The notes under the pieces are model-generated. The model was not told the origin of the DNA, searched no databases, and saw only the letters and a program-made list of their open reading frames with translations. A stretch of DNA of 64,000 bases from Clostridium_AT radicumherbarum (GTDB taxonomy: Bacteria > Bacillota > Clostridia > Clostridiales > Clostridiaceae). Shown here piece after piece: positions 59,684-64,000 of this stretch; positions within the stretch are counted from its first letter, which is position 1; each line of letters starts with the position of its first letter. Location of the stretch: assembly GCF_045310525.1 (NCBI RefSeq), contig NZ_JBJHZY010000002.1, positions 620,001 through 684,000 of the forward strand. Reading direction: 5' to 3'. The translations under genes were made by a program, and so were the position numbers.

Positions 59684-59740
59684 AATTTCTCCTACATATA
59701 CTATACGAATAAAGATCTATTTTTTATAGTGTAAAATAAA

Positions 59741-59778
59741 AAGCTTAGTATCTCTTAAACAGCATAGATACTAAGCTT
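59741..59778 (-). terminator. Terminator of the citrate/oxaloacetate operon
   Basis: Perfect 13-bp stem AAGCTTAGTATCT/AGATACTAAGCTT; a T-rich run follows on the minus strand. Confidence 0.88.
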
Positions 59779-59817
59779 CATTATAACATAGAAACATATG
59801 TTCACAAAGGGAATCCA

Positions 59818-59952
59818 TTATTTTTCAGGAAATACTTTAATAAGTCCCTTTATTAAAAGAAATATTATAAATAATACTACAAATATTCCACCCATTCCTG
59901 ATAATAAAATATTTATTGACTCTTTAAAATTAGAAGCAATTATACTATCCAT
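59818..59952 (-). CDS. 44-residue OadG-like membrane subunit of the Na+ pump (membrane half)
   Basis: A very short gene encoding one membrane helix: MDSIIASNFKESINILLSGM, then GGIFVVLFIIFLLIKGLIK and a short charged end. The N-terminal region of OadG/MmdD gamma subunits has just this form (a G-M-G-x-V/I-F turn leading into the helix). The cytoplasmic tail of normal gamma subunits is missing but occurs separately at 61574. AGGTGG at good spacing and a position 23 bases after oadB, before the operon terminator, argue for a real gene. Confidence 0.72.
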   Translation of the reverse strand: MDSIIASNFKESINILLSGMGGIFVVLFIIFLLIKGLIKVFPEK

Positions 59953-59975
59953 ATAAGCCACCTGCCTTATCTTTC

Positions 59976-61100
59976 TTAAAATTTAACTAGGTTTAGTATT
60001 AAGCCACCTGCTATAACAGAAGCAATTTGTCCTGCTACGTTGGCTCCAACAGCATGCATTAATATGAAGTTTTGATTATCTTCCTTTTGAGCCATTTTTT
60101 GAATTACTCTAGCTGACATTGGAAAGGCTGATATTCCTGCAGCACCTACCATTGGATTTATCTTTTTCTTTAAGAAAAGATTTAGGAACTTTGCAAATAA
60201 TACTCCACCGATGGTATCAAAAATAAAGGCTACAAGACCAAGTCCAATTACAAGAGCAGTCTTTAAGGTTACAAATTGTTCTGCCTTCATGGAAGATGCA
60301 ATTGTTATTCCAAGTAATAGAGTTATTATATTTACTAGTTCATTTTGAGCAGACTTAGATAACTTGTCTAAGACACCGCATTCTCTAATAAGGTTACCGA
60401 ACATTAAGAATCCTACTAAGGAAACAGAAGTCGGTGCTATAAGACCAGCTATTATTGTTACTAGTATAGGAAATAGTATTCTTGTCTTTTTAGATATGCT
60501 TTCTGCCTTGTAAGGCATTCTTATTCTTCTCTCTTTTTTAGTGGTAACTAATTTAATAGCAAAAGGCTGTATTACCGGTACTAGTGACATATAAGAATAT
60601 GCAGCTACAGTAATTGGTGCTATAAGGTTACTCTTAAAAAAGTTTGCCACAAATATTGACGTAGGGCCATCTGCTGCACCTATAATCCCTATGGATGCTG
60701 CATCCTTTAAATTAAAGCCTAAAAGCACTGCAGCGCAAATGGTAAAGAATATTCCAAACTGTGCTGCTGCTCCAAATAGAAGCATAAATGGATTTGATAA
60801 AAGAGGTCCAAAGTCTATCATTGCTCCTATTCCTATGAATAACAGCAGCGGGAACATTTCTGTAGCTATCCCACCATTAAATAAAACATCTAAGATTCCT
60901 TCTATTTTAGTACCATTTAAGACTTGAGTTACAGCTCCGGACATAGGTATATTTACAAGTATTGCTCCGAAACCTATTGGCAACAATAAGGCTGGTTCAA
61001 AGTCTTTTGCGATTGCCAGATAAATAAGTATGCCCCCAATCACCCACATAACAATCTGTTTAATGGTGATTGCAGCTATACCCTGAAGTAAAAATTCCAT
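59976..61100 (-). CDS. oadB: Na+-translocating decarboxylase beta subunit
   Basis: A 374-residue membrane protein with about nine to eleven helices. The key segments are present: GIGAMIDFGPLLSNP, GAADGPTSIFVANFF (region of the Na+-binding Asp), and GAAGISAFPMSARVIQKM. OadB couples decarboxylation of carboxybiotin to export of one or two Na+ ions. GGGAGG precedes ATG. In the operon it follows the biotin carrier by 72 bases and precedes the 44-residue membrane subunit. Confidence 0.95.
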   Translation of the reverse strand: MEFLLQGIAAITIKQIVMWVIGGILIYLAIAKDFEPALLLPIGFGAILVNIPMSGAVTQVLNGTKIEGILDVLFNGGIATEMFPLLLFIGIGAMIDFGPLLSNPFMLLFGAAAQFGIFFTICAAVLLGFNLKDAASIGIIGAADGPTSIFVANFFKSNLIAPITVAAYSYMSLVPVIQPFAIKLVTTKKERRIRMPYKAESISKKTRILFPILVTIIAGLIAPTSVSLVGFLMFGNLIRECGVLDKLSKSAQNELVNIITLLLGITIASSMKAEQFVTLKTALVIGLGLVAFIFDTIGGVLFAKFLNLFLKKKINPMVGAAGISAFPMSARVIQKMAQKEDNQNFILMHAVGANVAGQIASVIAGGLILNLVKF

Positions 61101-61172
61101 TTATATTTCCTCCCTGTTATTTTGCTATTTGTACAATAGTTATTTAACTTTAGTATTACCTTGCTTATATGC

Positions 61173-61544
61173 TTATCCTATTTGTACAAGCATTTCTCCA
61201 GGATTAACAGATTGTCCATTTGAAACTCCAATTGAAGTTACCCTTCCATCAACAGGTGATACTATTTCATTTTCCATCTTCATTGCCTCTAATATTAGTA
61301 ATGGCTGATTTTTCTTTACTACATCTCCAACCTTTACTTTTATAGCAATAATAGTACCTGGCATAGGTGCCTCTATGGTTGTTCCTACAGAAACATTATT
61401 TTCAATAGGTGCCTTAGCTGATGCTATTAAAGCTGCTGATGTATTTTTTTCATTATCTGCAAGTGAAGCAGCAGTTTCTCCAGTTACTTCTTCAATTTCT
61501 ACTTCATATACCTTTTCATTTAATTTTATTATATATTTCTTCAT
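61173..61544 (-). CDS. Biotin carrier protein of the decarboxylase
   Basis: A 123-residue protein. The C-terminal biotinyl domain starts at about residue 55 (TTIEAPMPGTIIAIKVKVGD) and has the biotinylation motif ILEAMKMEN with K89. A small N-terminal domain (KYIIKLNEKVYEVEIEEV) and an Ala-rich linker precede it. In E. coli-like OadA the biotin domain is fused to the alpha subunit; here it is separate, as in Clostridium, Veillonella (MmdC) and others. AAGGAG supports 61544 over 61562. Confidence 0.93.
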   Translation of the reverse strand: MKKYIIKLNEKVYEVEIEEVTGETAASLADNEKNTSAALIASAKAPIENNVSVGTTIEAPMPGTIIAIKVKVGDVVKKNQPLLILEAMKMENEIVSPVDGRVTSIGVSNGQSVNPGEMLVQIG

Positions 61545-61573
61545 GTATAGGACTCCTTCCAAATTAATAATCT

Positions 61574-61777
61574 CTATTTAACTCTTCTGATTTTTGAAAT
61601 GTGGAAATGTGAATCAGGCTTATCCTTACCAGCCATTATTGAAGCTGCAAGAGCCACAACTACCTTTTCTTCCTCTTCTATTTCAAGCTCAGTATCATAA
61701 TTTGAGTCATTTTCCTGTAAACTATCATTTTCTTCTTCTTTACTAAAAAGTCCTTTAAAAAAGCTGCCTATTCCCAC
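61574..61777 (-). CDS. Soluble gamma-tail-like subunit of the decarboxylase
   Basis: A 67-residue acidic protein. Residues 1-40 are charged (SKEEENDSLQENDSNYDTE, ELEIEEEE); the end, VVVALAASIMAGKDKP and FHISKIRRVK, matches the cytoplasmic C-terminus of OadG/MmdD, which binds the carboxyltransferase. No membrane helix is present. AGGGAG lies eight bases before GTG at 61777; an earlier GTG (61786) is too close to it. It lies between oadA and the biotin carrier. Veillonella MmdE is a known small protein resembling a gamma-type C-terminus, so this may be its counterpart. Confidence 0.7.
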   Translation of the reverse strand: MGIGSFFKGLFSKEEENDSLQENDSNYDTELEIEEEEKVVVALAASIMAGKDKPDSHFHISKIRRVK

Positions 61778-61795
61778 TCTAATCACTCCCTTGGT

Positions 61796-63199
61796 TTACA
61801 TTGTTACATATATATAATGAGGCTTATCCTCATCACTGCTTTCACTGTCATTAGCTGTACCCTTAAGCCTATCTTCGAAGAATTTCTTTGCTACCTGCGG
61901 AAATAAAATATAGGATAGTAAATCTTCCATTGAGTTTGCGAGGCTTCCTATTTCTTCTCTATATTTTTCAATTTCTGGCTCTAACAAATCTGCAGGTCTT
62001 ACTGTTATAACCTCTTCATCACCAATAATTATCTTTTTAATTTCATCCTTTATTGGCGCTGGTGACTTTCCATATAGGCCCTTTACATATTCCTTTATTT
62101 CCTTAGGAACCATTTTATATCTTTCACCGGCTAGAATATTAAATACAGCTTGGGTTCCCACCATTTGGCTAAGTGGGGTAACTAATGGAGGAAAACCTAA
62201 ATCCTCCCTTACCTTAGGAATTTCTCTAAGGACTTCTTCGAATTTATCTTCTGCCTTCTGGGACTTAAGCTGTGACAAAAGATTTGAAAGCATTCCACCT
62301 GGAACCTTATAGGTTATAGTTTTAGGCTCAACATCCATAACCTTAGGATTTAATATTCCTGCTTCCCTGTATTTTTCTTTTATAGGCTTAAAATAATCTG
62401 CAATTTCTCCCAGTAAATTTATGTCTAATTTTGAATCCCTTTCACCCTCTTTAAGAGTGAGTACCATTGACTCTGTAGCTGGCTGTGAAGTACCTTCTCC
62501 AAATGGTGAAATTGCAGTATCTATTATATCTATTCCAGCTTCTACCGCTTTTAAATAGGTCATAGATGCAATTCCGCTTGTACTATGAGTATGTAAATCT
62601 AAAGGAACACCTATATTCTCCTTTAGCTTCTTCACAAGCTCATAGGCTGAGTTAGGAGTCAATATGCCCGCCATATCTTTTATGCAAATGGAATCTGCTC
62701 CTAAAGTCTCCATCTTCTTTGATAATTCAACATAATAGTCTAAGGTATGAATGGCGCTTGTAGTATAGCTTATTGCACACTGGCAGTGAGCTCCTGCTTC
62801 TTTTATAGCCTTAATGGAAGTTTCAAGGTTTCTCACATCATTTAGTGCATCAAAAACTCTTATAATATCTATTCCATTTTCCACCGACTTTTTAATAAAG
62901 GCTTCTACAACATCATCAGGATAATGCTTGTAACCTAAAAGATTCTGTCCTCTTAAAAGCATTTGAAGCTTTGTATTTTTAACCCTTTTTCGAATTTCCC
63001 TTAACCTTTCCCAAGGATCCTCATTAAGAAATCGAAGACAGGCATCAAAGGTTGCTCCTCCCCAGACCTCCAGTGAATAATAACCTACGTTGTCCATCTT
63101 TTCTAGAATTGGTAGTATTTCTTCTGTTTTAAGTCTTGTAGCAATTAATGATTGATGTCCATCTCTAAGTGCTGTTTCAGTTATTTTAACTGGATTCAT
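61796..63199 (-). CDS. oadA: Oxaloacetate decarboxylase alpha (carboxyltransferase) subunit
   Basis: A 467-residue carboxyltransferase of the OadA/PycB family. TIM barrel with TETALRDGHQSLIATRL (D13), FDACLRFLNEDPWERLR, CIKDMAGILTPNSAYE (metal-bridging Lys), and DLHTHSTSGIASMTYL (metal His pair), followed by the PYC_OADA conserved C-domain (KVPGGMLSNLLSQL). It moves CO2 from oxaloacetate to biotin on the separate carrier. The biotin domain of long OadA proteins is absent. The context of citX/citF supports oxaloacetate rather than methylmalonyl-CoA as substrate. Confidence 0.93.
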   Translation of the reverse strand: MNPVKITETALRDGHQSLIATRLKTEEILPILEKMDNVGYYSLEVWGGATFDACLRFLNEDPWERLREIRKRVKNTKLQMLLRGQNLLGYKHYPDDVVEAFIKKSVENGIDIIRVFDALNDVRNLETSIKAIKEAGAHCQCAISYTTSAIHTLDYYVELSKKMETLGADSICIKDMAGILTPNSAYELVKKLKENIGVPLDLHTHSTSGIASMTYLKAVEAGIDIIDTAISPFGEGTSQPATESMVLTLKEGERDSKLDINLLGEIADYFKPIKEKYREAGILNPKVMDVEPKTITYKVPGGMLSNLLSQLKSQKAEDKFEEVLREIPKVREDLGFPPLVTPLSQMVGTQAVFNILAGERYKMVPKEIKEYVKGLYGKSPAPIKDEIKKIIIGDEEVITVRPADLLEPEIEKYREEIGSLANSMEDLLSYILFPQVAKKFFEDRLKGTANDSESSDEDKPHYIYVTM

Positions 63200-63294
63200 T
63201 TTAATTCACCTTCCTAGTATTCATCTCTAATGAGCAGTCTTACTAGCTTAGTTTAGTATGCCCATTTCGATTTAAGTAAATCTATTAAATTGCT

Positions 63295-63837
63295 TTATAA
63301 CTTTATGTTTTTAAAATAATCTATTGCCATTTCTTCTATTTTTTCTATTAACTCACTAACTTCATGTTTTCTTGATCTGCCGCATTCAAAGGCATTACTT
63401 TTACATATAAGGCATTTTCTTGGCTGAAGACCTAAGTCTCTCCTTGAAACTTGGTTACCCGATGCATCTAAAACGTCAAAATCATATAGTCTTCCAAGGG
63501 GATGAATTTCTTCAATATCTGCAGCTATTTTTTTAATTAATTTATCTTTTTCATAAAATACTGCAAAATACTCTGGACCGCTGTTTTTATATAAGATTTT
63601 TTCATGTACAATATCAATTAAAAGTTCCCCCAATTTTTGTTTAAAGGCTCTTAACCCTTCATCAAAAATATTTTTTACAAGTGGGTTATACTTAACGGCT
63701 CCTGGTATATTTAATTTATAAGAAACTATGGTACTTCCATATTTATTTATTAAATATTGCTGATAATCAACTCTTATATCTCTTGCTTCCAATATATCTT
63801 CAAGGCTTTGTTTTTCACCGCTAAAGTACTCACTCAC
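63295..63837 (-). CDS. citX: CitX, citrate lyase holo-ACP synthase
   Basis: A 180-residue protein that attaches the phosphoribosyl-dephospho-CoA prosthetic group to citrate lyase ACP (CitD). Family features: ILEARDIRVDYQQYLINKYG, VVSYKLNIPG-like strand (SYKLNIPGAVKYN), GRLYDFDVLDASG and RRDLGLQPRKCLICKSNAFECGRSRKH near the C-terminus. Length is typical. It lies downstream of the citF end by about 90 bases and upstream of oadA by 95. Confidence 0.9.
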   Translation of the reverse strand: MSEYFSGEKQSLEDILEARDIRVDYQQYLINKYGSTIVSYKLNIPGAVKYNPLVKNIFDEGLRAFKQKLGELLIDIVHEKILYKNSGPEYFAVFYEKDKLIKKIAADIEEIHPLGRLYDFDVLDASGNQVSRRDLGLQPRKCLICKSNAFECGRSRKHEVSELIEKIEEMAIDYFKNIKL

Positions 63838-63895
63838 TTATAATCACTCCTTGCTAACAATTATGAGACGATGCAATTGTCTGTAAAATCTGCTA

Positions 63896-63923
63896 TGCGG
63901 CAGAAGAAACGTCCCCGTTCCAC
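63896..63923. repeat. Dispersed GC-rich palindrome, copy 3 (inverse)
   Basis: TGCGGCAGAAGAAACGTCCC followed by CGTTCCAC. It matches the complement of copy 1 at 13046 (AGAAACG and CCCCG blocks conserved). It sits in the citF-citX gap, so it is transcribed within the operon. Confidence 0.55.
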
Positions 63924-63925
63924 GT

Positions 63926-64000
63926 CTATTTTACCTTTTTAACTACATCAATAATGCTTCCATCTCTATATTCAATTATACCAACAACTTCACCTTCGTA
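63926..64000 (-). CDS. citF: Citrate lyase alpha subunit, C-terminal end (partial)
   Basis: The last 24 codons of a gene entering from the right edge: YEGEVVGIIEYRDGSIIDVV, then KKVK and a stop (63926-63928). The ending EYRDG-x-IIDVV is characteristic of CitF, the CoA-transferase subunit of citrate lyase. The next gene, citX, agrees. The rest lies outside the window. Confidence 0.8.
   Translation of the reverse strand, partial: YEGEVVGIIEYRDGSIIDVVKKVK

Noticed and set aside
1..64000. tRNA, rRNA, CRISPR array, prophage or complete insertion sequence
   Set aside because: Looked for by eye on both strands; no cloverleaf with conserved TTC-A-loop, no regular spaced repeats and no transposase or integrase gene was seen.

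Overview
The window is AT-rich chromosomal DNA of a low-GC Gram-positive anaerobe, almost certainly a Clostridium (cluster I type). Evidence: strong AGGAGG-type ribosome binding sites, the rapZ-yvcK-whiA block in Firmicute order, a SigV/RsiV pair, a GlpP-controlled glycerol regulon, an enoate-reductase-type flavoenzyme, a Na+-pumping decarboxylase and citrate lyase genes, and no oxidase or respiratory genes. No rRNA, tRNA, CRISPR array, prophage or intact insertion sequence was seen.

Layout. 0-9 kb: an exported hypothetical protein, a Cof-type phosphatase, DeoR and TetR regulators, a 2-enoate-reductase-like Fe-S flavoenzyme behind a clear promoter/operator, a relic of a second DeoR gene, a TIM-barrel-like protein, a VOC protein and an NhaC antiporter. 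9-20 kb: small accessory genes (a two-repeat protein facing a six-bladed lectin-like propeller, PNPOx-type flavoprotein, DUF2127, a 59-residue protein, a lipoprotein, a HAD phosphatase), divergent regulator/enzyme pairs (HxlR/nitroreductase, LysR/QueG-like) and sigV-rsiV with a self-type ECF promoter. 20.3-21.2 kb is non-coding and holds decayed genes and an elaborate glycerol-operon leader. 21-27.4 kb: glpA-type dehydrogenase, its flavoprotein partner, DUF1667, glpP, glpK, glpF, with two look-alike attenuator hairpins. 27-36 kb: small genes, an LTA-synthase-family enzyme, a MITE-like palindrome, a redox C-GCAxxG-C-C protein, a TDT transporter and a truncated DUF3343 relic. 36-41 kb: ytoI-like regulator, whiA, yvcK, rapZ. 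41-52 kb: a truncated MFS relic, a DHA2-type MFS pump with an extracytoplasmic coiled-coil insertion, a c-di-GMP-I riboswitch ahead of a 1625-residue surface protein with 13 FN3-like repeats, and a PadR/MFS operon with twin operators. 52-64 kb: a rubredoxin/glutamate-synthase-like fusion, a CDGSH protein, HxlR/PNPOx, hisC, murB, uvrC, a YdjM-like membrane protein, then a minus-strand citrate-fermentation operon (citF end, citX, oadA, two halves of a gamma subunit, biotin carrier, oadB).

How it fits together. Glycerol is imported by GlpF, phosphorylated by GlpK and oxidised by the GlpA/flavoprotein/DUF1667 set, with GlpP probably releasing both attenuators. Citrate lyase would give oxaloacetate, which the decarboxylase splits while exporting Na+; the NhaC antiporter works on the same ion. 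The c-di-GMP riboswitch suggests second-messenger control of surface attachment.

The best candidates for something new are the riboswitch expression platform, the tandem hairpin array just before glpA, the split gamma subunit of the Na+ pump and the MFS pump with a built-in coiled-coil domain. All family calls come from reading the sequence, not from database searches.
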